The notes: generated by a model from the letters alone, not told the origin. A DNA stretch of 19,010 nucleotides from Clostridia bacterium (GCA_017621295.1 JAGATI010000133.1:1-19010), one strand, 5' to 3'; counted from the first letter of the stretch, positions 7,719-14,430 are shown. Translations and numbers: made by a program.

Positions 7719-8113
7719 CAGACAACATCATTAAACAATTGGTTGAATATTGGGAAAATATGCAACCATGGTTAGATGAGGATTCTATACCAGACATACC
7801 AAAAGTAGACAAATATGTATATGACAACCACATATTGCCATCAATAATAAGATGTGGTGGCATACCTAAGTGTAAGCTAAGTGTTGGTACTGTGTATAGA
7901 GGATCATGTAGAAATTCAGATAAAGCAATATGGGATGGAAATCAATTTATATATGTAAGATACAAATTCAATACTAGATATATAGATAAGATTAATCATT
8001 TTGAAGACGACAATGGATATGACTTATTCATACCACTTAGTATAGTATATGACATATATGACATTGAATATTATAAAACTTTGTTAAATAAGAAAACAAC
8101 TGATGAAATTTGA
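7715..8113 (+). CDS. Hypothetical protein, 132 aa
   Basis: The family is not recognised. The N-terminus is acidic and aromatic (YWENMQPWLDEDSIPDIP), the middle has CGGIPKCK and WDGNQFIYVRYKF, and the C-terminal part has HFEDDNGYDLFIPLS. It looks soluble and beta-rich. The start overlaps the previous stop by ATGA. It is the third gene of the HD operon, and a new promoter follows its TGA. Confidence 0.75.
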   Translation: MTDNIIKQLVEYWENMQPWLDEDSIPDIPKVDKYVYDNHILPSIIRCGGIPKCKLSVGTVYRGSCRNSDKAIWDGNQFIYVRYKFNTRYIDKINHFEDDNGYDLFIPLSIVYDIYDIEYYKTLLNKKTTDEI

Positions 8114-8125
8114 TGTTGTATATAC

Positions 8126-8133
8126 TATATTTG
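8126..8133 (+). promoter_or_regulatory. Bacteroidota-type -7 box before the 8159 gene
   Basis: TATATTTG matches TAnnTTTG exactly. The 25-nt leader holds CAACAATTAAAATAT, like other leaders in the window. No TTTG occurs at the usual 19-21 nt distance; the nearest, at 8109-8112, is too close. Confidence 0.6.
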
Positions 8134-8158
8134 TATCAACAATTAAAATATATGCAAT

Positions 8159-8662
8159 ATGAATGATACAACAAAGAAATTGTTAGATGAGTTCTTAAAG
8201 AATTCTGAAAATGAAGAAATACTTCAACGTTTTTTGAAGAGCTTTTTGCCAACACAACACATTGTTGAAGAATCTGGTGAACATTATATTGGAATACAGT
8301 TCATATGTAATGGACTTACTTCAATATCAATAGTAAAGTCACCAAAGAAATTCACTAAAAAGTTCTATTATGACAATGAACTTTTTAGTGAGTTCAACAT
8401 ACGACAAGATTTTGAATATGACTTTAAGTCTTCATTTGACTTAAAGAATGAACTTGAATCAAAGGGATATGAGATACTTAAAACAATAAGTGTTGTAGAT
8501 GTAAAAGATGATAAATATTGGATAAATGCAGTTAATCAAATGAAATTCTATCAATATCAGGATATTGATGAATATATAAAGTCATTTGGTCCTGTAGATG
8601 TAATGTATGCATTTAGGACAACAGAATTTGTAAAAGACTATATCAAGGAACATTATGAGTAG
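8159..8662 (+). CDS. Hypothetical protein, 167 aa
   Basis: The family is not recognised. The first ~35 residues are helical and charged (LLDEFLKNSENEEILQRFLKSFL). A mixed region follows with FICNGLTSISIVKSPKKF and ISVVDVKDDKYWINAV, then acidic and aromatic stretches. No signal peptide or membrane helix is seen. It has its own -7 box 25 bases upstream. It ends in TAG, one of two TAG stops in the window, and overlaps the next gene by 8 bases. Confidence 0.75.
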   Translation: MNDTTKKLLDEFLKNSENEEILQRFLKSFLPTQHIVEESGEHYIGIQFICNGLTSISIVKSPKKFTKKFYYDNELFSEFNIRQDFEYDFKSSFDLKNELESKGYEILKTISVVDVKDDKYWINAVNQMKFYQYQDIDEYIKSFGPVDVMYAFRTTEFVKDYIKEHYE

Positions 8663-8945
8663 AAGTGTTAAGAAATTTCCAAGTCATGGAATTGCTACAG
8701 GTTCAAATGCTGAATGGAAGAAAGAAGCAAGACAAATGAACCGTAATAAGAATAGACAAATGTTGAATAAGTTTGTCAAAGGATTCATATCTGAGGATGA
8801 ACTTATGTCTTATGATAAGAGATGGCATTGTTCAGACATATGGTGTGAGCCAACTGATGGTAAGGTGGTAATGTTTAATAATCCACATAATGCAGATACT
8901 GATCATAAAATAATGGAGATATTCAAAAAATACAAGAGAAAATGA
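8655..8945 (+). CDS. Small basic protein of the MSRS-KK type, 96 aa
   Basis: This is a strongly basic protein that starts MSRSVKKFPSHGIATGSN. It then has a Lys/Arg/Asn-rich helix (WKKEARQMNRNKNRQM) and a Trp/Cys stretch (WHCSDIWCEPTDG). Short proteins with a similar MSRS-KK start are common in gut phages and Bacteroidota, to my recollection, with no assigned function; I cannot check this here. The charge suggests nucleic-acid binding, which is inference. It overlaps both neighbours (8 bases upstream, ATGA downstream). Confidence 0.75.
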   Translation: MSRSVKKFPSHGIATGSNAEWKKEARQMNRNKNRQMLNKFVKGFISEDELMSYDKRWHCSDIWCEPTDGKVVMFNNPHNADTDHKIMEIFKKYKRK

Positions 8946-9403
8946 AAGAATATACATTAGACTTAAAAGCTATATATGATTCTAAAATGTCAAATATTGA
9001 AGAATCATTATCATCACTTAAGAGAAATTTTAATTTAGACAAATTTCCTTATAGCTATGAGCATAGAATTATGGATGGTGATGTTAAGAAATATTCTCCA
9101 ATATCTTATGATTCTATAGAGGTTGGTCATATATTAGTATGGGTATATTATGACAAGAGTTGGGATCCAATATATAAGAAAATTAAGGTTACAAATAAAT
9201 TCAATGGTATAGTATTTTTTAAGTGTCTATCAGACAACAAGAACTACTTTACTGATTGTGGTGCGTGGGAATATAATGATAAAAAGTCAAAAAAGATGTA
9301 TCTTGATTGTGACTTCTATCCAACAAAGGTTATTGTTCCAAGTTATGTCAATATAGAAGATGCAAACTTTCCTGATATATGTAATATTGTTAACATTCTT
9401 TAA
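8942..9403 (+). CDS. Hypothetical protein, 153 aa
   Basis: I do not recognise this protein. It starts MKEYTLDLKAIYDSKM, with a short helical N-terminus. A beta-rich part follows with VGHILVWVYYDKSWDPIYKKIKV and repeated aromatic residues, and it ends hydrophobic (DICNIVNIL). The VGHILVW stretch followed by a turn faintly recalls the VPGRIYL stretch of the 7470 protein, which may reflect similar small-barrel folds. It is the last gene of the operon that starts at 8159; no hairpin follows, and the next promoter begins 10 bases after its TAA. Confidence 0.75.
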   Translation: MKEYTLDLKAIYDSKMSNIEESLSSLKRNFNLDKFPYSYEHRIMDGDVKKYSPISYDSIEVGHILVWVYYDKSWDPIYKKIKVTNKFNGIVFFKCLSDNKNYFTDCGAWEYNDKKSKKMYLDCDFYPTKVIVPSYVNIEDANFPDICNIVNIL

Positions 9404-9412
9404 TATATTTTC

Positions 9413-9444
9413 TTTGAAATTTTGCTGTTTGTGAACTATATTTG
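9413..9444 (+). promoter_or_regulatory. Bacteroidota-type promoter of the 9470 gene
   Basis: TTTG (9413-9416), 20 nt, TATATTTG (9437-9444): an exact match to the Bacteroidota -33/-7 consensus and spacing. The 25-nt leader contains ACAATTAAAAATTAGAGATT just before the ATG. The segment is nearly repeated at 9964-9995. Confidence 0.88.
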
Positions 9445-9469
9445 ATATAACAATTAAAAATTAGAGATT

Positions 9470-9838
9470 ATGAACAACAATATTTTTACAGAAGCTCAGC
9501 TTCAAATGGCAAAAGAAAAGTTCAATGGAGTAATAGATGTTACTTTTACTAAATATGGCAACATTAAGTTGAAGAACAACAATGATAAGAGTGGAATATA
9601 CTTTACATTATACTTTTACAAAGGAAGATATATTGTAAGAGTAAGTAATCCAAATGGTGGAACTCATCAATATAAGTTGAATGTAAAGAGAAAGTACACT
9701 ACATATAATTGTGGAGGACATGAATATAAATATTCTGTACAGGATCATGAGAATAGTGGTAGTAATACATTTGAAGATTTGTTGAAATATATGAAATATT
9801 ATTTTATCAAATATAGAAAGTATAATTTCGAACCATAA
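9470..9838 (+). CDS. Hypothetical protein, paralogue of the 10039 gene, 122 aa
   Basis: The protein begins MNNNIFTEAQLQMAKEKFNG and ends in SNTFEDLLKYMKYYFIKYRKYNFEP. Both ends match the protein at 10039 (FTGEQLQ, FG, GNI near the start; SGNATFE, LKNYF, K-R-YNF near the end), so the two are paralogues. The middle is beta-rich and basic (YKGRYIVRVSNPNGG, YKLNVKRKY) and could bind nucleic acid, though no motif shows that. It is a single-gene unit: an exact promoter upstream and a hairpin terminator at 9889-9930 downstream. I do not recognise the family. Confidence 0.8.
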   Translation: MNNNIFTEAQLQMAKEKFNGVIDVTFTKYGNIKLKNNNDKSGIYFTLYFYKGRYIVRVSNPNGGTHQYKLNVKRKYTTYNCGGHEYKYSVQDHENSGSNTFEDLLKYMKYYFIKYRKYNFEP

Positions 9839-9888
9839 TGTTATTTTTAGCATAATTTTATTTAAGTTATTATTGATATTTTCTGTGG

Positions 9889-9930
9889 AATGGAGGGCAT
9901 GTGAATGTCTTCCATTTTTATTTATATATT
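9889..9930 (+). terminator. Rho-independent terminator after the 9470 gene
   Basis: AATGGAGGGCA (9889-9899) and TGTCTTCCATT (9906-9916) form an 11-bp stem with two G-U pairs and a TGTGAA loop, followed by a T-rich run. Confidence 0.8.
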
Positions 9931-9963
9931 CATTTATATGTTAATATTCTTTAATAAAATTTC

Positions 9964-9995
9964 TTTGAAATTTTGACATTTGAAAACTATATTTG
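9964..9995 (+). promoter_or_regulatory. Bacteroidota-type promoter of the 10039 operon
   Basis: TTTG (9964-9967), 20 nt, TATATTTG (9988-9995). The leader ends in ACAATTAAAAATTAGAAATT before the ATG at 10039. The core and leader differ from the 9413 promoter at few positions, apart from an extra stretch in the leader. Confidence 0.88.
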
Positions 9996-10038
9996 CTATA
10001 TAAATAATTAAATAACAAACAATTAAAAATTAGAAATT

Positions 10039-10428
10039 ATGAACAACAAAAAGAATTTTACAGGGGAACAGCTTCAGGCATTGGTAGATGTATTTGGTGA
10101 TATAATGAAAATTAAGTTCAATACTCATGGTAATATCACTATACAACCAACAACAGATACTAATGACAACTATAACATATTGACAATTCGTAAGTATAAG
10201 AATCGTCTCATAGTCAATTGCAGAATTCATGAGCGTAACTTTTGTCCAGGATTCGGAGTATATTATGATGATAAGGAATATCCACTTGGTATAAAGCATA
10301 TATATCATCAGGATGGTGGCCGTAAATATAAAGAAATTGACTGGACACGTAGTGGAAATGCCACATTCGAAGAGACAGTTGAGTATTTGAAGAATTATTT
10401 CAATAAGAAGAGAGGATATAATTTCTAA
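10039..10428 (+). CDS. Hypothetical protein, paralogue of the 9470 gene, 129 aa
   Basis: The protein begins MNNKKNFTGEQLQALVDVFG and ends TFEETVEYLKNYFNKKRGYNF, matching the protein at 9470 at both ends while the middle has diverged. The middle is beta-rich and basic (LTIRKYKNRLIVNCRIHERN). Its promoter and leader are also near-copies of those of the 9470 gene, so the whole unit was probably duplicated. It is the first gene of a chain: the two-TM gene starts 5 bases after its stop and RtcB follows. The function is unknown. Confidence 0.8.
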   Translation: MNNKKNFTGEQLQALVDVFGDIMKIKFNTHGNITIQPTTDTNDNYNILTIRKYKNRLIVNCRIHERNFCPGFGVYYDDKEYPLGIKHIYHQDGGRKYKEIDWTRSGNATFEETVEYLKNYFNKKRGYNF

Positions 10429-10433
10429 ACAAT

Positions 10434-10616
10434 ATGGGAAGAATATTTATATTATATATTGTAATATTTAGTATGCTACTTATTACAGTATTCTTATTGG
10501 CAAACATATATCCTATAGCTAATCAAACTATATATTTAGCAATTATAGCTATATTGTATGTTATATATCTTATATTTATTAATAAGTATTTTGATAAGAT
10601 AAATGGTAGAGATTAA
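10434..10616 (+). CDS. Small two-TM membrane protein, 60 aa
   Basis: Two strongly hydrophobic segments (about residues 4-24 and 33-51) are joined by a short loop with NIYPIANQT and followed by a charged tail (NKYFDKINGRD). There is no catalytic motif. Its 3' end overlaps the RtcB start by 14 bases, so the two are coupled. A holin-like or superinfection role cannot be told from sequence. The overlap suggests it is a real gene despite its size. Confidence 0.65.
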   Translation: MGRIFILYIVIFSMLLITVFLLANIYPIANQTIYLAIIAILYVIYLIFINKYFDKINGRD

Positions 10617-11898
10617 GGGAAAATATACTGATGCTAAGATATTTGCATCAACAATAGAAGAAGGTGTATATTCACAGGTATATGACATCATAAATTGTGA
10701 AGCTTTCAAAGGAAAGAAGGTTGTATGTATGCCTGATGTGCATGTTGGTGCATCTGGTCCATGTGGATTAGTTGCAGAAATAGGAGATTTTGTGTGTCCA
10801 GAGCATGTTGGTGTTGACATTGGTTGTGAAGTTTCAACAATGCTGTTGAATAAGAAGATAGATCCTAAAGACTATGGATTGATAGAGCATAAAATTAGAA
10901 AGTCTGTACCTATGGGATTTGAAATTCATAACTATACAATTATAGATGAGAAGGAATTTATGAAGTGGATGGGAAATTGGTTTGCAAAATTCAAGGCAAT
11001 GCAACCAGAAATTCTCAATAATTTACCATCATCTGTTACAGAAAAGTATATATCTAATGTTCTTAATAGAATCGGTATGGATCCAGTTAAGTTCTGGCAT
11101 TCTATAGGTACAGTTGGTGGTGGAAATCACTATATTGAATATGATGAGGATAATGAACATTGTATGATGAACTTTCATTTCGGCTCACGTAATTTTGGTC
11201 TAAAAGTATGTAAGTATTGGACTAACATAGCTAAGTCAAACAAGATAGATAAGAAGGTTATGAAAGAACTGACAAAAGAATTTAAAGCTTCTTATGTTGG
11301 TGATATGATTTACTTTAAAGATAATCTTGACAAATACATAGCAAGCAAATTACCTAAGACAATACCTGGATATATATCTGGAGATGATATGAAGGGATAT
11401 CTTTGTGATATGGTATTTGCTATGGGATATGCAAGATACAATCATATTATAGTTGAGAAAATTGTTGAAAAGATATTGAATAAATTTTCAATTAATGTTA
11501 TCAATAAGCTATATACAACACATAACTATATAGATTTTAGAGACTTCACATTGAGAAAGTCAGCAATATCTGCTTATAAAGATGAGATTGTATTGGTGCC
11601 TTTCAATATGCGAGATGGTGTAGCTATATGTAAGGGAATTGGCAATTCTGAATGGCTCAATTCATGTGCTCATGGTGCTGGCCGTAAGATGTCAAGATCG
11701 GCTGCTAAATCTACCTTATCATTGCAGGAGTTTGAAGATTCTATGAAGGGGATTTATACTACAACTGCAAATATGACTACTATAGATGAAGCACCTGCTG
11801 CATATAAAGATACTGATGAAATAAAGGAGCTCATACAAAATACAGTAGAGATTATTGGTTATATGAAGCCAAAGATAAACATAAAGGCAGCTGAATAG
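10603..11898 (+). CDS. rtcB: RtcB-type RNA ligase, 431 aa
   Basis: This is a complete RtcB, the GTP- and Mn2+-dependent ligase that joins RNA 2',3'-cyclic phosphate or 3'-phosphate ends to 5'-OH ends. Visible motifs are MPDVHVG (43-49), GVDIGC (70-75, with D72 and C75 as metal ligands), GGGNH (172-176), FHFGSRN (191-197), TTHN (305-308) and CAHGAGR (355-361), whose H357 is the expected guanylylated histidine. The C-terminal IDEAPAAYKD stretch is also typical. The usual RtcB length is about 400-480 residues. Bacterial RtcB is often next to RtcA or archease; here neither is seen. In a phage it may repair tRNAs cut by host anticodon nucleases, which is inference. The stop is TAG. The start overlaps the preceding two-TM gene. 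Confidence 0.96.
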   Translation: MVEIKGKYTDAKIFASTIEEGVYSQVYDIINCEAFKGKKVVCMPDVHVGASGPCGLVAEIGDFVCPEHVGVDIGCEVSTMLLNKKIDPKDYGLIEHKIRKSVPMGFEIHNYTIIDEKEFMKWMGNWFAKFKAMQPEILNNLPSSVTEKYISNVLNRIGMDPVKFWHSIGTVGGGNHYIEYDEDNEHCMMNFHFGSRNFGLKVCKYWTNIAKSNKIDKKVMKELTKEFKASYVGDMIYFKDNLDKYIASKLPKTIPGYISGDDMKGYLCDMVFAMGYARYNHIIVEKIVEKILNKFSINVINKLYTTHNYIDFRDFTLRKSAISAYKDEIVLVPFNMRDGVAICKGIGNSEWLNSCAHGAGRKMSRSAAKSTLSLQEFEDSMKGIYTTTANMTTIDEAPAAYKDTDEIKELIQNTVEIIGYMKPKINIKAAE

Positions 11899-11929
11899 AA
11901 ATATTGTAATAAGAAATCTATATTTTAAT

Positions 11930-12313
11930 ATGAAAGAATCAATACAAAGAAAGATATTTATGACAAAATATCTTAAAGAATATCCCATACATAAGAGATG
12001 GGAAATTGAACAGTTGATAATGCGGTTGACAGATGATCAAATAAGATTCATATATAAGATAGTCATAAAAAGACAGTCTACTGTATTATGGCTGGCAATA
12101 TTTCTTGGATTTCTTGGAGCAGATAGATTTGAATTGAATGATGATACATCAACTTGCGTATTTAAATCATTTTGTTCCTTGATATTGGTTGGAATATGTT
12201 GGTACATTATTGACATATTTACAGCTAGATATAGAGCAAGAGAATATAATTATAAAGAGACAATTAACTTAATACATATATATTTACAATCACAATATGA
12301 AGATCTTCGGTAA
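11930..12313 (+). CDS. TM2-domain membrane protein, 127 aa
   Basis: The N-terminal ~50 residues are charged and helical (KYLKEYPIHKRWEIEQLI). A TM2 domain follows: a first membrane segment with LAIFLGFLGADRF (about 55-67), a short loop, and a second with SFCSLILVGICWYIIDIF (about 80-97), ending before a basic and aromatic stretch (ARYRAREYNYKE). GADRF and the Asp in the second segment fit the TM2 pattern. The family's role in bacteria is not settled. The 3' end overlaps the next gene by 17 bases, and it begins 31 bases after RtcB, so it is probably cotranscribed with it. Confidence 0.8.
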   Translation: MKESIQRKIFMTKYLKEYPIHKRWEIEQLIMRLTDDQIRFIYKIVIKRQSTVLWLAIFLGFLGADRFELNDDTSTCVFKSFCSLILVGICWYIIDIFTARYRAREYNYKETINLIHIYLQSQYEDLR

Positions 12314-12647
12314 GAAAAATAAAGCTTCGATATCAATAAATAATAAAGAGGTATGGAAAGAAGGTGACAACAAAGAAACAATAACGATAGGTGACATTCA
12401 GCTTGACTTTAAGAATGTTAAAGAAACTATTGTTGTATTGTGTAATAAAGTAGAAGGCAGTATATCAACAATATCAGGAGATATACATGTAGAAAATAAT
12501 GTATGCGGTGGAGTAAGTACACAATCCGGAAATGTTGATGTTGATGGAAATGTTGAAGAAAATGTGACTACAATGTCAGGAAATGTTTCATGCAATAGTT
12601 GTAATAAGATAAATACAATGTCAGGTGACATATATTATAATAAGTAA
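12297..12647 (+). CDS. Small beta-repeat protein with T-x-SG-N/D-V/I motifs, 116 aa
   Basis: After a basic start (MKIFGKKNKA) and a beta-rich region, the protein carries four short repeats at about 58-63, 75-80, 92-97 and 107-112 (TISGDI, TQSGNV, TMSGNV, TMSGDI), spaced 15-17 residues apart and separated by V-x-V-x-x-N/G-V stretches. This recalls DUF4097-like and bactofilin-like beta-solenoids, in which each repeat makes one turn. There are several Cys in the repeat part and no signal peptide. It overlaps the TM2 gene by 17 bases. Self-assembly or binding to a membrane partner is possible but not shown. Confidence 0.7.
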   Translation: MKIFGKKNKASISINNKEVWKEGDNKETITIGDIQLDFKNVKETIVVLCNKVEGSISTISGDIHVENNVCGGVSTQSGNVDVDGNVEENVTTMSGNVSCNSCNKINTMSGDIYYNK

Positions 12648-12651
12648 AATT

Positions 12652-13053
12652 ATGAAAAATGAAGATAAGTATATAAGAAACAAATACAATACTTGTGTTC
12701 AGAGTTCTGAAGACATATTGGAATCTATAGCTTTGAAGTTTAGACAACTTCAAAATACTATAGACATTCTTAGAGAAGAGAACATAAGAATGAAAGACAA
12801 TATGTATAAGGATGAGCAAATGAATAAGCTTAAAGAAGAGAATACAAGATTGTCTAAAGACTATTATAGGGGATTTCCAATATCTGAGGATGAGAAGAAA
12901 CAGATAGATGAGTTCATAAAGTTGCATAGCAAAGGTAAGAACCATGGTGCTATAGGAGGTGCATTTACTTATGTATTCATTCCTACATCTATAGGTGTTA
13001 TAGGTAAAGTTAAAGCACCAAATGGAGATGAACTAGTATTTCAAGACTTATAA
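12652..13053 (+). CDS. Coiled-coil hypothetical protein, 133 aa
   Basis: The first ~70 residues are mostly helical and charged, with a likely coiled coil (FRQLQNTIDILREENIRMK, then LKEENTRLSKD). The C-terminal ~40 residues are Gly-rich and hydrophobic (GAIGGAFTYVFIPTSIG) and end in a beta-like KVKAPNGDELVF. I do not recognise the family. The frame is open to a GTG at 12625 that overlaps the previous gene, but the ATG at 12652, 5 bases after that gene's stop, is the better start. Confidence 0.7.
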   Translation: MKNEDKYIRNKYNTCVQSSEDILESIALKFRQLQNTIDILREENIRMKDNMYKDEQMNKLKEENTRLSKDYYRGFPISEDEKKQIDEFIKLHSKGKNHGAIGGAFTYVFIPTSIGVIGKVKAPNGDELVFQDL

Positions 13054-13074
13054 CAAACAATTTAAAAATATATT

Positions 13075-13404
13075 ATGAATATTAAAGCAACTAACTACAA
13101 CATAAACTATAATATTACGGATGACCAATATTATAAGTTGAATAGTCTATTAGAAAAAACAAATAAGCCAACAATTGGTCATTTCGATCTTGAAACAGTA
13201 CATAAGACATTGTTTGATCATCTAATTGAAGTTGATGGAAATCATTATTCCCTATATATTACAGGATTAGATATTGGATATTTTGCTGTAGATGAAAATG
13301 GAAAATTTAAGACATATAAGTTTGCATTCATAAACAATGGAAATTTTTGGGATGCTGTTATAGAGTTATATGAAAATGTGTATTTAGATAAAGCAGAAGA
13401 TTAA
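13075..13404 (+). CDS. Hypothetical protein, 109 aa
   Basis: The family is not recognised. It looks soluble, with a Tyr/Asn-rich N-terminus (ATNYNINYNITDDQYYKL), a DHLIEVDGNHYSLYITGL stretch likely to form a beta hairpin, and an acidic C-terminus. The leader before the ATG is ACAATTTAAAAATATATT, close to the leaders of genes with their own promoter, although no -7 box is seen here. It is the last gene of the RtcB chain; its stop codon lies inside the terminator hairpin. Confidence 0.72.
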   Translation: MNIKATNYNINYNITDDQYYKLNSLLEKTNKPTIGHFDLETVHKTLFDHLIEVDGNHYSLYITGLDIGYFAVDENGKFKTYKFAFINNGNFWDAVIELYENVYLDKAED

Positions 13405-13416
13405 TCTTCTGCTTTT
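13391..13416 (+). terminator. Terminator overlapping a stop codon
   Basis: AAGCAGAAGATTAATCTTCTGCTT is a perfect palindrome at 13391-13414 with a short T run. The TAA of the preceding gene (13402-13404) lies at its centre, so the last codons form the hairpin stem. Confidence 0.75.
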
Positions 13417-13573
13417 GTTAATATATGTTAATGATTTGATCTACGTCAATAAATTATACTGTTTTATAACATAAATTGTTATTTTTATAACTTTTTTATA
13501 AAAAATGACTATATTTAATTTGAGAGTTATAAATAATGATATTCTCAATAAACATAAGTATAATTAATTTAAA

Positions 13574-13693
13574 ATGAACATTATGAAAAGTATTAAGAAA
13601 CAGTTAAAAAGATTTACTAATTTCTATGTAGGTTCAATGCTTCGTAACAAGTTAATGTACTCTACAGGATTTATTCCATTGAATTTTGACTAA
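13574..13693 (+). CDS. Microprotein, 39 aa
   Basis: The ORF begins MNIMKSIKKQLKRFTNFYVG and ends PLNFD with TAA at 13691-13693. It has a basic, amphipathic N-terminal half and no clear membrane helix. From its second Met it aligns without gaps to the next ORF (13749): MK, I4, K6, an aromatic residue plus Tyr at 14-15, M19, G29 and N34 correspond. The upstream sequence has TATATTTA (13510-13517), a weak -7 box, and an A-rich leader. The function is unknown. Confidence 0.5.
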   Translation: MNIMKSIKKQLKRFTNFYVGSMLRNKLMYSTGFIPLNFD

Positions 13694-13748
13694 TGTATAT
13701 AAATAAGTCAAACAAAACAAATAAAAATATATTTACATAAACTATATT

Positions 13749-13859
13749 ATGATGAAGAACATTATCAAGAAAGTACGTAGTGGTGCAAGATGGTATCTAA
13801 ATCAAATGATAGCTTGCCATCCAGAATGGAGATATGGTGTATATGCTTATAATGCATAA
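13749..13859 (+). CDS. Microprotein, 36 aa, related to the 13574 ORF
   Basis: The ORF begins MMKNIIKKVRSGARWYLNQM and ends GVYAYNA with TAA at 13857-13859. It is basic in the N-terminal half and aromatic in the rest. Counting from its second Met, it aligns with the 13574 product as described there. A terminator hairpin follows at 13902-13953. A weak TATATTTA lies about 15 bases upstream of the start. I do not recognise the family. Confidence 0.5.
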   Translation: MMKNIIKKVRSGARWYLNQMIACHPEWRYGVYAYNA

Positions 13860-13901
13860 CCATCATATTTAAATTGAAAATTTTTCAATAAATTAATATA
13901 T

Positions 13902-13953
13902 CGTAAACGGTTTGTATATAGAAGGAGCAATACACCGTTTGCGTTAATTTTTT
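13902..13953 (+). terminator. Terminator after the microprotein genes
   Basis: CGTAAACGGT (13902-13911) pairs with ACCGTTTGCG (13934-13943), 10 bp with one G-U. A further GTAT/ATAC pairing inside leaves a two-base bulge. A T-rich run follows (13944-13953). The loop carries GAAGGAGC. Confidence 0.75.
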
Positions 13954-13964
13954 GCTTTATTTAA

Positions 13965-13998
13965 GACAAAACAAATGGTTGGAATATATTCCAACCAT
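13965..13998 (-). terminator. Terminator of the terminase operon
   Basis: ATGGTTGGAATATATTCCAACCAT is a perfect 24-base palindrome at 13975-13998, just past the stop of the 14011 gene. The minus strand continues TTTGTTTTG. It faces the plus-strand terminator at 13902-13953. Confidence 0.75.
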
Positions 13999-14010
13999 GT
14001 ATAATATATA

Positions 14011-14430
14011 TTAGAATTCTGCATTACAAGAATCATTATCATATTGTATAGAATCATTTTCACATTGCATGTTGTTCTTTGGTGGTTCTTTCACATATTC
14101 AAATGCTGAACATTTTTTGACATATATATCATCTTCTGTTCCAAGTATGCCATCAGGACCAGGAAGCCTCTCATATTTCTCAGACCATGCTTTTGATATT
14201 CCCACACCTGTGACCATTGCTGCTATTGATCCTATGTACATTCCTATGTCATTCCAACTCATAGTCACTGTCTTATTGTTGTACATATCTATAATCAATG
14301 CTGTTATTGGCATACATAACAATAATGTAGACACTATAGTTATTACAATTAAGAAAAAGTTCTTGGAGCTATATCCTGTATTGTTCTTTATAAGCTTAAT
14401 CAAAATATTGTTAGATTGTATGTTTTTCAT
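14011..14430 (-). CDS. Two-TM protein, holin-like candidate, 139 aa
   Basis: A basic N-terminus (IKLIKNNTGYSSKN) is followed by two membrane segments, about residues 25-47 and 62-79, and a ~58-residue hydrophilic tail. The tail has PGPDGILGTEDD (90-101), an Asp-rich loop that resembles calcium-binding turns, and three scattered Cys (C107, C123, C135). The gene lies 34 bases downstream of the large terminase on the same strand and before the operon terminator. Size, topology and place fit a holin or another late membrane protein, but the sequence does not prove it. Confidence 0.6.
   Translation of the reverse strand: MKNIQSNNILIKLIKNNTGYSSKNFFLIVITIVSTLLLCMPITALIIDMYNNKTVTMSWNDIGMYIGSIAAMVTGVGISKAWSEKYERLPGPDGILGTEDDIYVKKCSAFEYVKEPPKNNMQCENDSIQYDNDSCNAEF

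Noticed and set aside
8655..8690. Ribosomal protein uS19-like start (RS-KK-P)
   Set aside because: Only a few N-terminal residues are similar; the rest of the protein does not match uS19.
8660..11898. Recoding of TAG as seen in some gut megaphages
   Set aside because: TAG ends the genes at 8662 and 11898 at sensible positions, and no long gene in the window contains an in-frame TAG.
13405..13573. tRNA or other structured RNA gene in the gap
   Set aside because: No cloverleaf, T-loop or anticodon arm could be found; the gap is AT-rich with one AT-only hairpin.
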